Below, piece by piece: positions 1-8,680 of a DNA stretch of 64,000 nt. Source of the DNA: CBDBND01 sp965207985 (GTDB lineage Bacteria > Pseudomonadota > Alphaproteobacteria > Rhodospirillales > Rhodospirillaceae). Position numbers and translations under genes: made by a program. The notes beneath the pieces are model-generated. The model saw only the letters and a list, made by a program, of their open reading frames with translations. It was not told where the DNA came from and searched no databases. Where the stretch lies: the NCBI GenBank assembly GCA_965207985.1, contig CBDBND010000017.1, positions 62,001 to 126,000 on the forward strand, in the 5' to 3' direction. Positions within the stretch are counted from its first letter, which is position 1. The number at the start of each line of letters is the position of its first letter.

Positions 1-444
1 CCGGCGGTGAACGTCGGTCTGTCCGTTTCCCGCGTGGGATCGGCCGCGCAGGTGAAAGCCATGAAGTCGGTCTCCGGCGGCATCAAACTGGACCTGGCCC
101 AATACCGGGAAATGGCCGCTTTTGCCCAATTCGCGTCCGATCTCGACCCGGCGACGCAAAAGCTGCTGGCCCGTGGTGAACGTCTCACCGAACTGCTCAA
201 GCAGGATCAGTATTCACCCATGCCGGTGGAAGAACAGGTGGTCTCCATTTATGCCGGCACCAACGGTTATCTCGATGGCATCGCCGTTGCCGATGTGGGC
301 CGGTTCGAACACACCCTGATCCATGCGCTGAAAGACAAGGGCGCTGACATTCTCGCCAGCATTCGGGACAGCAAGGTGCTGGACGACGCCACCGAGGGCA
401 AGCTCAAGTCTTTCCTCGATGACTTTGCCTCGGCTTTTAGCTGA
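1..444 (+). CDS. atpA: ATP synthase F1 subunit alpha, C-terminal part (5' end outside window)
   Basis: This is the last ~147 codons of the alpha subunit of F1Fo ATP synthase, which forms the alpha3beta3 catalytic hexamer with beta and carries non-catalytic nucleotide sites. The frame is open from base 1 and begins PAVNVGLSVSRVGSAAQ, the conserved alpha-subunit stretch with the SRVGSAAQ motif, followed by the helical C-terminal domain. The stop is TGA at 442-444. The gene is followed after 37 bases by atpG, the standard alphaproteobacterial order. The family assignment is secure; the upstream part cannot be seen. Confidence 0.97.
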   Translation, partial: PAVNVGLSVSRVGSAAQVKAMKSVSGGIKLDLAQYREMAAFAQFASDLDPATQKLLARGERLTELLKQDQYSPMPVEEQVVSIYAGTNGYLDGIAVADVGRFEHTLIHALKDKGADILASIRDSKVLDDATEGKLKSFLDDFASAFS

Positions 445-481
445 GCCGCCTTAGGACACCCCAAGGGAAAGGCCGTAACAG

Positions 482-1363
482 ATGGCAAGCCTGAAGGATC
501 TGAGGCTCCGCATTGCATCGGTCCAGTCGACGAAAAAGATTACGTCGGCGATGAAGATGGTTGCTGCGTCCAAGTTGCGACGCGCGCAGGAAGCAGCAGA
601 ACAGGCCCGGCCCTATGCCCAGCGTATGGAAGCCATGCTCGGCAATGTGGCCGCCGGCTCGGCCGGTCAAGAAGGGACGCCACCGTTACTCGCCGGCACG
701 GGCAAAGACGACTCTCATCTGGTGGTGGTGATGACGGCGAACCGCGGTCTCTGCGGCGGCTTCAACAGCAATATCATTCGCAGCGCGCGGCAGTTGATCC
801 ATGACTTGTTTGAGCAGGGCAAGAAAGTTGACATCTACACCGTCGGCCGCAAAGGCCGCGACAACCTCAAGCGGGATTACGAAGATCATCTTGTCGGTCA
901 TTTCGATGAGTTCGGCCGCACGGTTTCGTCCTTTGCCGAAGCCAAACACGTGGCCGATGCCATCATTCACATGTTCGATGCCGGCGACTTCGATGCCTGC
1001 ACCTTGATCTATGCGCATTTTGTCTCGGCCATGACTCAAGAAGTGACCAACCAACAGATCATTCCCTTCCCAGTGCCCGAGACGGAGGAAGCGGAAGAAA
1101 AAGCCGGTGGTGGCTACGAGTACGAACCGTCCGATACGGAAATTCTTGAAGATTTGCTGCCGCGCAACATCGCCGTGCAGGTGTTCCGCGCCCTGTTAGA
1201 AAACGGCGCCTCCGAACAAGGCGCGCGCATGACCGCCATGGATAACGCCACCCGCAATGCCGGGGAAATGATCGACAGCCTGACGCTGACCTATAACCGC
1301 ACCCGTCAGGCCCAGATCACTACTGAACTGATTGAAATAATTTCCGGAGCCGAGGCGCTGTAA
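482..1363 (+). CDS. atpG: ATP synthase F1 subunit gamma
   Basis: This 293-residue protein is the central rotor stalk of F1. It links proton flow through Fo to conformational change in the alpha/beta hexamer. The N-terminal helix contains the conserved ITSAMKMVAASKLRRAQ segment, and the C-terminal helix carries the gamma signature around GARMTAMDNATRNAGEMI, the part that turns inside the hexamer. Length is normal for alphaproteobacteria. It lies between atpA and atpD, 21 bases before the latter, and is surely cotranscribed with them. Confidence 0.98.
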   Translation: MASLKDLRLRIASVQSTKKITSAMKMVAASKLRRAQEAAEQARPYAQRMEAMLGNVAAGSAGQEGTPPLLAGTGKDDSHLVVVMTANRGLCGGFNSNIIRSARQLIHDLFEQGKKVDIYTVGRKGRDNLKRDYEDHLVGHFDEFGRTVSSFAEAKHVADAIIHMFDAGDFDACTLIYAHFVSAMTQEVTNQQIIPFPVPETEEAEEKAGGGYEYEPSDTEILEDLLPRNIAVQVFRALLENGASEQGARMTAMDNATRNAGEMIDSLTLTYNRTRQAQITTELIEIISGAEAL

Positions 1364-1384
1364 AGCGCTTAAGAGGAGAAGCCA

Positions 1385-2803
1385 ATGGCCAAGAACACTA
1401 TCGGGACCGTCGCCCAGGTCATGGGAGCTGTTGTGGACGTCAAATTTGAAGGCGACCTGCCCAACATCATGAACGCCCTGCATGTGGACAACCACGGCAA
1501 GCGTTTGGTGCTGGAAGTGGCCCAGCACTTGGGCGAAAGCACCGTGCGCACCATCGCCATGGACACCACCGAAGGCTTGGTCCGCGGCCAGGAAGCGGTG
1601 GATACGGGCGATTCCATCCGCATGCCCGTCGGTCCGGGGACGCTGGGGCGCATCATGAACGTGGTCGGCGAGCCCATCGACGAGCGCGGCGACGTGGAAG
1701 CCAAGGACTTCTTCCCCATTCACCGTCCGGCGCCGGAGTTCGTTGAACAGGCCGTGGAAACGGAAATTCTGGTCACCGGCATCAAGGTGGTGGATCTGCT
1801 CGAGCCCTACACCAAAGGCGGCAAGGTGGGACTGTTCGGCGGTGCCGGTGTGGGCAAGACCGTGCTTATTCAGGAGCTGATCAACAACGTTGCCAAAGGT
1901 CACGGCGGCTATTCCGTGTTTGCTGGCGTCGGTGAGCGCACCCGCGAAGGCAACGACCTCTATCACGAAATGATCGAGTCCGGTGTTATCGAATTGGACG
2001 GGGAATCCCGTGTCGCTTTGGTGTTTGGTCAGATGAACGAACCGCCGGGCGCCCGTGCCCGGGTCGGTCTATCGGCGCTCACCCAGGCGGAATACTTCCG
2101 CGATGAAGAAGGCAAGGACGTGCTTTTGTTCATCGACAACATCTTCCGTTTCACCCAAGCGGGCTCGGAAGTCTCGGCGTTGTTGGGCCGCATTCCTTCG
2201 GCAGTGGGCTATCAGCCGACGCTGTCGACGGACATGGGCGCGCTGCAGGAACGCATCACCTCGACCAAGAAAGGGTCGATCACGTCAGTGCAAGCGGTCT
2301 ACGTGCCCGCGGACGACTTGACCGACCCCGCGACGGCGACGTCTTTCGCCCACTTGGACGCCACCACCGTGCTGTCACGGCAGATCGCAGAGCTCGGTAT
2401 TTATCCCGCCGTGGACCCGTTGGATTCCACTTCCCGTGCTCTCGACCCCCGGGTGATCGGCGAAGAGCACTACACCACCGCCCGTGAAGTGCAGCGGGTG
2501 CTGCAAACCTATAAGAGCCTGCAAGACATCATCGCCATTCTCGGCATGGACGAGTTGTCGGAAGAAGACAAGATGGTGGTGGCCCGGGCACGCAAGATCC
2601 AGCGCTTCCTTTCCCAGCCGTTCCACGTTGCCGAAGTGTTCACCGGCTCACCGGGTGTGTTTGTTCAGCTGGAAGACACCATCAAGGGCTTCAAAGGTAT
2701 CGTTGAAGGCGACTACGACCACTTGCCCGAACAGGCCTTCTATATGGTCGGCACCATTGAAGAAGCGTTGGCCAAGGGCAAAAAGATGGCGGAAGCCGCT
2801 TAA
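1385..2803 (+). CDS. atpD: ATP synthase F1 subunit beta
   Basis: This 472-residue protein is the catalytic subunit of F1, hydrolysing or synthesising ATP at the inner face of the cytoplasmic membrane. The Walker A P-loop GGAGVGKT is at residues 152-159, and the Walker B region LLFIDNIFRFTQAGSEVSAL follows at about 235-255. The ATG is preceded by a strong AGGAG ribosome-binding site about 8 bases upstream. Length is typical. It sits between atpG and atpC. Confidence 0.99.
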   Translation: MAKNTIGTVAQVMGAVVDVKFEGDLPNIMNALHVDNHGKRLVLEVAQHLGESTVRTIAMDTTEGLVRGQEAVDTGDSIRMPVGPGTLGRIMNVVGEPIDERGDVEAKDFFPIHRPAPEFVEQAVETEILVTGIKVVDLLEPYTKGGKVGLFGGAGVGKTVLIQELINNVAKGHGGYSVFAGVGERTREGNDLYHEMIESGVIELDGESRVALVFGQMNEPPGARARVGLSALTQAEYFRDEEGKDVLLFIDNIFRFTQAGSEVSALLGRIPSAVGYQPTLSTDMGALQERITSTKKGSITSVQAVYVPADDLTDPATATSFAHLDATTVLSRQIAELGIYPAVDPLDSTSRALDPRVIGEEHYTTAREVQRVLQTYKSLQDIIAILGMDELSEEDKMVVARARKIQRFLSQPFHVAEVFTGSPGVFVQLEDTIKGFKGIVEGDYDHLPEQAFYMVGTIEEALAKGKKMAEAA

Positions 2804-2833
2804 GCAACGGATTTAGAGAAGGTCTCGACACAC

Positions 2834-3250
2834 ATGGCGAACACGCTTCAAGTCGATCTGGTTTCCCCGGCCAAGCTGCTTTTATCGGAAGCGGCGGGCA
2901 TGGTCGTGGTGCCGGGGACCGAGGGATATTTCGGTGTCCTGCCCGATCACATGCCGCTGGTGTCGTCTCTCAGACCGGGCGTGGTCACTGTGCATGAAAA
3001 CGTCACCGCACCTCCTGCAAAAAGATACTTCGTCAACGGCGGTTTTGCCGAAGTGAATCCCGAAAGCTACACCCTGTTGGTGGAAGAGGCCATCCCCGTG
3101 GAAGACCTGACGCAAGACATCGTTTCCGAACGGCGGTCTCAAGCGGAAGAACGATTGGAGTCCGCGTCCACGGACGAAGATAGATTGGCTGCTGAGGCTG
3201 CGCTGGCTGCGGCTGCAGCCATGGCCGACGCTCTTTCCGACGCCGCTTAG
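2834..3250 (+). CDS. atpC: ATP synthase F1 subunit epsilon
   Basis: This 138-residue protein is the epsilon subunit, which binds the gamma stalk and inhibits wasteful ATP hydrolysis. The N-terminal beta-sandwich has the family pattern LVSPAKLLLSEAAGMVVVPG followed by GYFGVLPDHMPLVSSLRPG. The C-terminal helical hairpin is alanine-rich. It is the last F1 gene, 30 bases after atpD. About 80 bases separate it from the next gene, and I saw no convincing terminator there. Confidence 0.97.
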   Translation: MANTLQVDLVSPAKLLLSEAAGMVVVPGTEGYFGVLPDHMPLVSSLRPGVVTVHENVTAPPAKRYFVNGGFAEVNPESYTLLVEEAIPVEDLTQDIVSERRSQAEERLESASTDEDRLAAEAALAAAAAMADALSDAA

Positions 3251-3329
3251 GATTTTGACCGCGCTGCCCTTTGCCGTAGGCTTGCTTTCCGTCCGTCCTT
3301 AATGATCTGAAACGGAACCTCAAGGCCCC

Positions 3330-4148
3330 ATGTCCGCTTGGTCCCTCGATACGATTCCGTGGTCCGACTTTGATCCGTCAAAGGTCAATGATGATCTGCT
3401 TATGGTGATCAAGACCGCTGCTTTGGTTGAGCGCAACGGCGCCGATTACGGCCAATATCTGACCAATGTGTTCAGCGACGATCCGGCGTTCTGTGCAACG
3501 GCCCAAGCCTGGGCGGTGGAAGAAGAACAACATGGTCAGGCCCTGGGACGATGGGCCGAACTGGCCGATCCGTCCTTTGATTTCAAGGCAGCGTTTCAGC
3601 GGTTTACAGACTTGTACCGGATCCCGGTCGATGCTGAACACTCCGTGCGTGGGTCGCGCACCGGCGAACTCTGTGCCCGTTGCGTCGTCGAATCCGGTAC
3701 CAGTTCTTTCTATTCCGCCATCGCCGATGCTGTGACGGAGCCAGTGCTCAAGAACATCTGTCGCAATATCGCCGCCGATGAATTCCGTCACTACAAACTC
3801 TTTTCCGATGAGATGAAGCGCTATCAAGCCCGCGAAAAACTCTCCACGTGGAACCGTTTCAAAGTGGTGTTCACCCGTTTTCGTGAAACCTCCGACGATG
3901 AACTGGCTTCGGCGTTTCATGCCGCCAACGCCATCGATGCGGACTACGACTGTGCCAAGGCCAATGCCGCCTATTCCGCTCGCGCCATGGCCTTCTATAA
4001 ACCGAAGCATGTCCGCCGGGCCGGGCGCATGATGGCCCGGGCGGCCGGTCTGAAGCCGCGTGCGTGGACGACGCGAATACTGTCCCGCGTCCTGTGGTTG
4101 GTGATTGCACTTAAAGGCCGTTCGTTTCGGCCTGTGTTGGCGGGTTAA
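3330..4148 (+). CDS. Ferritin-like diiron-domain protein
   Basis: This 272-residue protein looks like a four-helix-bundle ferritin-like protein. Four helices carry a full set of putative diiron ligands: E34 (ALVER), E65 with H68 (EEQH, an ExxH pair), E121 (VVESGTS) and E151 with H154 (EFRH, a second ExxH pair). That pattern belongs to the ferritin-like superfamily of iron-binding or oxidising proteins. The C-terminal ~80 residues are basic and helical. The substrate is unknown; iron storage, peroxide handling or a hydroxylase role are all possible. It follows atpC in the same direction and ends 4 bases inside the convergent Sel1-type gene. Confidence 0.8.
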   Translation: MSAWSLDTIPWSDFDPSKVNDDLLMVIKTAALVERNGADYGQYLTNVFSDDPAFCATAQAWAVEEEQHGQALGRWAELADPSFDFKAAFQRFTDLYRIPVDAEHSVRGSRTGELCARCVVESGTSSFYSAIADAVTEPVLKNICRNIAADEFRHYKLFSDEMKRYQAREKLSTWNRFKVVFTRFRETSDDELASAFHAANAIDADYDCAKANAAYSARAMAFYKPKHVRRAGRMMARAAGLKPRAWTTRILSRVLWLVIALKGRSFRPVLAG

Positions 4149-4852
4149 AGCCAGCCCTCGTCTCTAAGCCACATCATCAATCGATTAAATCTACTTAGAT
4201 TCTTTTTCCGCCACGCTTCAGCCAACCGTTCAGCTTCGTCTATTTGTTGAAGTGTCAGTTCGCCTTCTTGTCTTAAACGAACGCGTTGGAACAACTCTTT
4301 ATCAGCAAGAATCGATGGACTCTCCGCCGCCAAAATGAACCATTTTTGGGCTATTACGGGATCTTTATCGGTACCTTGGCCTAGAGTGTAAAACAGCGTT
4401 GCTAACCAAAACTGTGCAAAAGCATCACCCATCTCTGTTGCTTCGGACATCATTGTAAATGCCCGTTCGACATTCTTTTCAATATGTTCTCCAGCTTGCA
4501 ATGCAATAGCGAACCCAATCATGGCCAATGTATTTTTGGTCTCAGCAGACTGTTCCAGATACGCGAAATGCCGTTGTCTGTCTTTGCTAAGCCCTCCAAG
4601 TCCTTCTTTGTATAACTCCGACATTATGTACAGAGCGTGTTCCGCACTCTGATCCGCTAGAGGTCCGCACTTTGCCGCTGCGAGTCCATAATTTTTATCA
4701 AGATAGGCTTCGCCGCACTCATCCAGCGGAATAGGTGCAGGAGCAAATTCGGCAACACCTTTATCGGTTTCAAGAATCAGACTTAACGCAATCTGAATCA
4801 CGAAAAGTATGCCAATGACCCAAACAAAAACGTTTAAAGCGCGTTTCAACAC
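4145..4852 (-). CDS. Membrane-anchored Sel1-like repeat (TPR) protein
   Basis: This 235-residue protein begins with a single hydrophobic segment (about residues 6-27, NVFVWVIGILFVIQIALSLI) that should anchor it in the inner membrane. The rest is helical with Sel1/TPR-type repeats, such as YIMSELYKEGLGGLSKD and FWLATLFYTLGQGTDKD, ending in a helix like KWFILAAES. Such repeats usually bind other proteins, and no enzymatic motif is visible. Base composition is clearly more AT-rich than the flanking genes, which may indicate recent acquisition. Its stop overlaps the stop of the ferritin-like gene by 4 bases. Confidence 0.7.
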   Translation of the reverse strand: MLKRALNVFVWVIGILFVIQIALSLILETDKGVAEFAPAPIPLDECGEAYLDKNYGLAAAKCGPLADQSAEHALYIMSELYKEGLGGLSKDRQRHFAYLEQSAETKNTLAMIGFAIALQAGEHIEKNVERAFTMMSEATEMGDAFAQFWLATLFYTLGQGTDKDPVIAQKWFILAAESPSILADKELFQRVRLRQEGELTLQQIDEAERLAEAWRKKNLSRFNRLMMWLRDEGWL

Positions 4853-4891
4853 GAGTCCCCAACAATGTTCTAAATACGAAGGATATTGCTA

Positions 4892-5210
4892 TCACACGTA
4901 TGAGGCGAACGCAGCCACGATCTGCCGGTAAAGGTCTTTCTTAAAGCCGATGATCATGTCCGGCAGGCTGTCGAGCGGCGCCCATTTCCAGGGTGAAAAC
5001 TCAGGATGGCCGGTTTCGATATCGATATCCTCGTCATTGCCGGTAAAGCGCATGAGGTACCATTTCTGCTCCTGGCCGCGGTACTTGCCTTTCCACACTT
5101 TTTTTGGAGCTCCGGCGGTAAGTCGTAACGCAGCCGATCGTCGGTCTCGGCCACGAGGTCCACTTTGGTGACCCCGGTTTCCTCTTCCAATTCGCGGTAG
5201 GCGGCCTCTC
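4892..5210 (-). pseudogene. rppH: RNA pyrophosphohydrolase (NUDIX) remnant: 5' end lost and frameshifted
   Basis: RppH removes pyrophosphate from triphosphorylated 5' ends of mRNA to start decay. What remains is the second half of the NUDIX box (EAAYRELEEETG), then DRLRYDLPPELQKK, then in another frame VWKGKYRGQEQKWYLMRF through to LYRQIVAAFASYV. The two frames join at a run of seven A (minus strand, plus-strand Ts at 5094-5100). Eight As would restore QKKVWKG. The N-terminal ~45 residues, including the start and the glycine of the NUDIX box, are replaced by an IS end at about 5210. No functional product is expected. Confidence 0.85.
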
Positions 5211-5885
5211 AGAGTCTGGCCGGAAAAGAATCGTTTATTTTCATAACCTTGCTAGTCTACGGATGAAGACTTGGATGCTGGCGATCAGGAGCCAGGCAAG
5301 GGCGCTCTCGACGGTCGCCTTGAAGTCCTTCGCAAGGCGGCGGCTGCGCCCGAACCATGCGAAGGTGCGTTCGACCACCCAACGGCGCGGCAGCGCAACG
5401 AAGCCGTCCGCCTTGTCGTTGCGCCTGACGATCTCCAGCGCCCAGTCGCCGATCTTCTTCAGCGCCCCGGCCAGCTTAGGGCCGGCGTAAGCGCCGTCGG
5501 CGAAGATATGGCCGACCCCGGGAAACCACGCCCCCACCTCGGCGAGCAGCGACGGCGCACCGTCGCGATCCTGGATGTCAGCCTCGTGGACCACGGCACC
5601 GAGCAACCGCCCGCCAGTGTCCACCACGATATGGCGCTTGCGGCCCATCACCTTCTTACCCGCGTCAAACCCGCGCGGACCTCCGCTTTCCGTGGTCTTC
5701 ACCGACTGGCTGTCGATCACCCCGGCAGTCGCGGCAGCGGCCCGCCCCTCGGCCTCGCGGGTGCGCGCCAGAAGCGCCCGGTTGACCTCCTGCCACGTCC
5801 CGTCGTCGCGCCACTTGTAGAAATAGTACTGAACCGAGCTGCGCGGCGGAAACTCGCCGGGCAGCATGCGCCACTGGCACGAGCA
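5211..5885 (-). mobile_element. IS5-like (IS427-type) insertion sequence, left part deleted
   Basis: This is a truncated insertion sequence. The transposase-3' end is intact: after the transposase stop come about 30 bases with a GC-rich terminal stretch TTTTCCGGCCAGACTCT (minus strand), which then abuts rppH. The other end is missing: transposase homology starts abruptly at about 5885, directly inside a polysaccharide deacetylase reading frame. Complete elements of this type are roughly 0.8-0.9 kb, so about 150-200 bases are gone. No target duplication can be recognised. This fits an IS-adjacent deletion that removed the IS start, most of the deacetylase gene and the rppH start. Confidence 0.75.
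5241..5885 (-). pseudogene. IS5-family transposase, N-terminally truncated
   Basis: The frame encodes a DDE transposase of the IS5/IS427 type: CQWRMLPGEFPPRSSVQ, then AGVIDSQSVKTTESGGPRG with the first catalytic Asp, GRKRHIVVDT, IFADGAYAGPKL with the second Asp, and LPRRWVVERTFAWFGRSRRL with the Glu in a Y(2)R(3)E(6)K-like region. It ends FIRRLARL at 5241. About 60 N-terminal residues (helix-turn-helix region) are lost. An apparent TTG start at 5894 lies in deacetylase-derived DNA, so any product would be an inactive fusion. Confidence 0.85.
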
Positions 5886-6039
5886 ACAACCCAATAACGC
5901 CGCTCATGCCATAAGCAATTAAGCGGCCAACGTTGCGTTCAGCCGGTTCCTCTTCGTCATAAAAATCGTCGTCGTCAGCGCCAAACGGATCCGTTGCTTT
6001 CTTGCCGAGCCGGAACAAGGCCGAAATAGAAAAGGCCAT
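5886..6039 (-). pseudogene. N-terminal remnant of a divergent polysaccharide deacetylase gene
   Basis: The ATG at 6039 opens a frame encoding MAFSISALFRLGKK, an acidic linker (GADDDDFYDEEEP) and a hydrophobic segment LIAYGMSGVIGLLL, where it runs into IS sequence. I assign it to the divergent polysaccharide deacetylase family from position: in related alphaproteobacteria this gene lies between ctpA and rppH and starts with a short cytoplasmic part and one membrane anchor. The whole catalytic domain is missing. Assignment is by synteny and is not proven by the ~50 residues themselves. Confidence 0.55.
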
Positions 6040-6125
6040 GACCGTCTCCCTCTGGTTGGGGTTTTTAGCCCAATCCCTCAGGTTATTTGTAACGGCAGCC
6101 CCGTTAACAGGGCCTTAACTGACAT

Positions 6126-7409
6126 TTAGTTCGTCAAATTCTGGCGGTAAAGAGCCAATCCCTGAATCAAATCCAGCGCCCGGGCCAGCTGGTAGTCGTC
6201 GATATCTTGTGTTGTGCGCTGTTCCGCCGCTTCGGCTTCAGGGATGTCCTCGTCCAAGGTGTCATTTTCCAATGCCCCGCGCAGGTTGGATTCACTGCGC
6301 TGGCCCCGCGGTGCCAAGCGTTCAACCGTAGCCGGGCTGACAATGATATCCGGCTCAATCCCCGTGCCCTGAATGGAACGCCCCGACGGGGTGTAATACC
6401 GGGCCGTGGTCAAGCGCATGGCGCTGTTGTCCTGCATGGGAATGATGGTTTGTACTGACCCCTTGCCGAAGGATTTGGTGCCCAGAACTATAGCCCGGCC
6501 GTGATCCTGCAAAGCGCCGGCAACAATTTCAGAAGCGGACGCGGAGCCGTCGTTGATCAAGACAACGACAGGCAGTCCATTGGTCAGATCGCCTCTCTTA
6601 GCCGTCTTGCGTTCGGTCTCTTCCGTGTAACGGGTGCGGGTGGAGACGATTTCACCGCGGTCAAGGAATGTGTCCGTCACCGAAACCGCTTGATCAAGCA
6701 AGCCGCCCGGATTGCTTCTCAAGTCGAGGACGTAGCCCTTTAAGAGACTGCCCAGTTCGTTCTTGATGGATTCAATTCCGTCTTCCAGCCCTTCCTGGGT
6801 TTGCTCGTTGAAAGACGTGATCCTGATATAACCCACTTCTCCTTCCGTGCGATAACGCACCGAGCGGATACGGATCACGGCGCGCGTCAATGTCACGTCA
6901 AAGGGTTCCACGCCTTCGCGCCGTATTGTGACGGTGATGTCCGTGTCCACCGGTCCGCGCATCATTTCCACCGCTTCACCGAGGGTCAGGCCGAGGACGC
7001 TTTCTCCGTCGATACCGGTGATGTAGTCGCCTGGCTGCAGACCCGCTTCATAGGCCGGGGTGTCGTCAATCGGTGAGACGACTTTGACAAAACCGTTCTC
7101 GAGAGTGACCTCAATACCCAGACCACCGAACTCGCCCTTGGTCTGCTCCTGCATGTCTTCGAAACTTTTGGCGGACAAAAAGCTGGAATGGGGGTCAAGA
7201 GACGCGAGCATGCCGTTGATGGCGGCTTCGATCAGGTCCTGGTCTGACACCTCTTCGACATAGTCTTTGCGCACGCGCTCAAAGACGTTGCCGAACAGTT
7301 CGAGCTGACGGTAGGTGTCGTCAGAGAATTTGTCCTGAGCCTGAACGAAAGAAACGGTCGCAAAAAGGATCGCGCACGTGCTCAAAGCTGTTACTGAAAA
7401 TCGGGTCAT
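6126..7409 (-). CDS. ctpA: S41 family C-terminal processing peptidase
   Basis: This 427-residue protein is a periplasmic serine protease that trims or degrades exported proteins, often cell-wall hydrolases and their partners. A signal peptide is evident (cleavage near FVQAQ, residue 25). It has a PDZ domain at about 95-170, with the GLGIEV and PAYEAGLQPGD motifs. The S41 catalytic Ser/Lys pair is S291 in NDGSASASEI and K316 in TKSFGKGS. Its start overlaps the stop of envC by 4 bases (ATGA), so the two are translationally coupled. The C-terminal 50 residues are acidic and not part of the catalytic core. Confidence 0.93.
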   Translation of the reverse strand: MTRFSVTALSTCAILFATVSFVQAQDKFSDDTYRQLELFGNVFERVRKDYVEEVSDQDLIEAAINGMLASLDPHSSFLSAKSFEDMQEQTKGEFGGLGIEVTLENGFVKVVSPIDDTPAYEAGLQPGDYITGIDGESVLGLTLGEAVEMMRGPVDTDITVTIRREGVEPFDVTLTRAVIRIRSVRYRTEGEVGYIRITSFNEQTQEGLEDGIESIKNELGSLLKGYVLDLRSNPGGLLDQAVSVTDTFLDRGEIVSTRTRYTEETERKTAKRGDLTNGLPVVVLINDGSASASEIVAGALQDHGRAIVLGTKSFGKGSVQTIIPMQDNSAMRLTTARYYTPSGRSIQGTGIEPDIIVSPATVERLAPRGQRSESNLRGALENDTLDEDIPEAEAAEQRTTQDIDDYQLARALDLIQGLALYRQNLTN

Positions 7410-8680
7410 CCACGAATCTCGTTGTTTTGTGCTGCCAACCAGGGCAACGGATTAATGGGCTGGCCGTCCCGGCGCAATTCAACATAAAGTGAGGGGGCGC
7501 CGTCGGAAGCCATAGTGCCGACAGGCTCACCGGCCAATACACGTTGGCCGACAACGCCATCGAGACGGCTCATGCCAGCCAGGAGGGTATGGTATCCCTC
7601 GCTGTGTTCCAGGATCAAGAGGCGGCCATAACCGCGGAATTCACCCGCATAGACGACAACGGCGTCAAAGGGAGAAACGACCGGCGCGTCCGTGCGGGTC
7701 GCAATGATGATCCCCTTTGAGCGCACGTCCCCGTCCGCACCTTCGCCGTATCGCTGTGCCAGGCGGCCGGTGACCGGAAAGGGCATGGTGCCCCGCGCCC
7801 GGGCAAAGGATCTGGTTTCAGGTGGCGGTGCGGGTCTCCGGGCGACGACAACGTCCGGTGTGGGCGCGGCCCCGTCCGGCGGCGTGAGCACGATCGGTGC
7901 GCGCGCTTTCTCTTCTTCTCTTTGTTGTTGTCGATCGGCGATCACTCTTTCAAGCAGATCGCGCAAGTCTTCCGCCTCTCTGGCTAGGACTTCCATTCGC
8001 TGCGCAGCGGCGTCCGCCTCTCTTTGCAGTCCCTCTTGGAGCTTTGATTTTTCCGCAAACAGCCCTTCCAAATGCACCTGTTCTTCCACCAGCGCTGCGG
8101 CATTGTTGGCCACGTCTGCTCGGCGCTCGATAATCTCGCTTCTCGTCTGGTAAAGCGCATCCAGGTCCGCGCGCAAACGGTTGGCATTGTCCGTCAATGC
8201 CGGAATCGCGGCTGACAAAACCAAACCCGAGCGTATGGCATCGGCCGGCCGCAATGGCTGAAGCATCAATGCGTCGGTTGGCCGTACCGCCAGCCGTTCC
8301 AGTGCCATCAACACAGAGCGCATCTGTTCATCTTTCTGAGCAAGCGTTGCGGCGAGGGAATCGCGGCGCGCTTCCAAACCGATGAGTTGATCTTCCAGTT
8401 CAAGGAGAATGCGTTCGCGGTCTTGGATGCACCGTGCGGCAGCGACCATGTCACGGCGCACCGTTTCGGCTTCGGCGGCCGCTTGGGCCGCCCGGTCAGC
8501 AGCCGCGGCCTGCAATGTCCGCTCCTGTTCCAACGACCGTTCCACCGCTTCCAGATCGGCTGCGTTGGGAAGACTGGGGTCCACCTGGGCAAAACTCACA
8601 GACGGCAATGCCATTGCCCAGACGCAGAGAACAGCGATGAAATTGAGCTTGCCAGTGAAGTCCGTTTTATTCTGCAGCAC
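7406..8680 (-). CDS. envC: Murein hydrolase activator EnvC-like (degenerate LytM domain)
   Basis: This 424-residue periplasmic protein should activate cell-wall amidases at the septum. It starts with a signal peptide ending near SVSFAQ (about residue 32). Long coiled coils rich in Glu, Arg and Ala run from about 40 to 250. A proline-rich linker leads to a C-terminal M23/LytM fold at about 300-415. The zinc ligands of active M23 peptidases are absent: the HxGxD site reads SKGI and the HxH site reads YHTLL, as expected for EnvC-type activators. The start overlaps the 3' end of gpmI by 14 bases, and the stop overlaps ctpA. Confidence 0.88.
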   Translation of the reverse strand: MLQNKTDFTGKLNFIAVLCVWAMALPSVSFAQVDPSLPNAADLEAVERSLEQERTLQAAAADRAAQAAAEAETVRRDMVAAARCIQDRERILLELEDQLIGLEARRDSLAATLAQKDEQMRSVLMALERLAVRPTDALMLQPLRPADAIRSGLVLSAAIPALTDNANRLRADLDALYQTRSEIIERRADVANNAAALVEEQVHLEGLFAEKSKLQEGLQREADAAAQRMEVLAREAEDLRDLLERVIADRQQQREEEKARAPIVLTPPDGAAPTPDVVVARRPAPPPETRSFARARGTMPFPVTGRLAQRYGEGADGDVRSKGIIIATRTDAPVVSPFDAVVVYAGEFRGYGRLLILEHSEGYHTLLAGMSRLDGVVGQRVLAGEPVGTMASDGAPSLYVELRRDGQPINPLPWLAAQNNEIRG

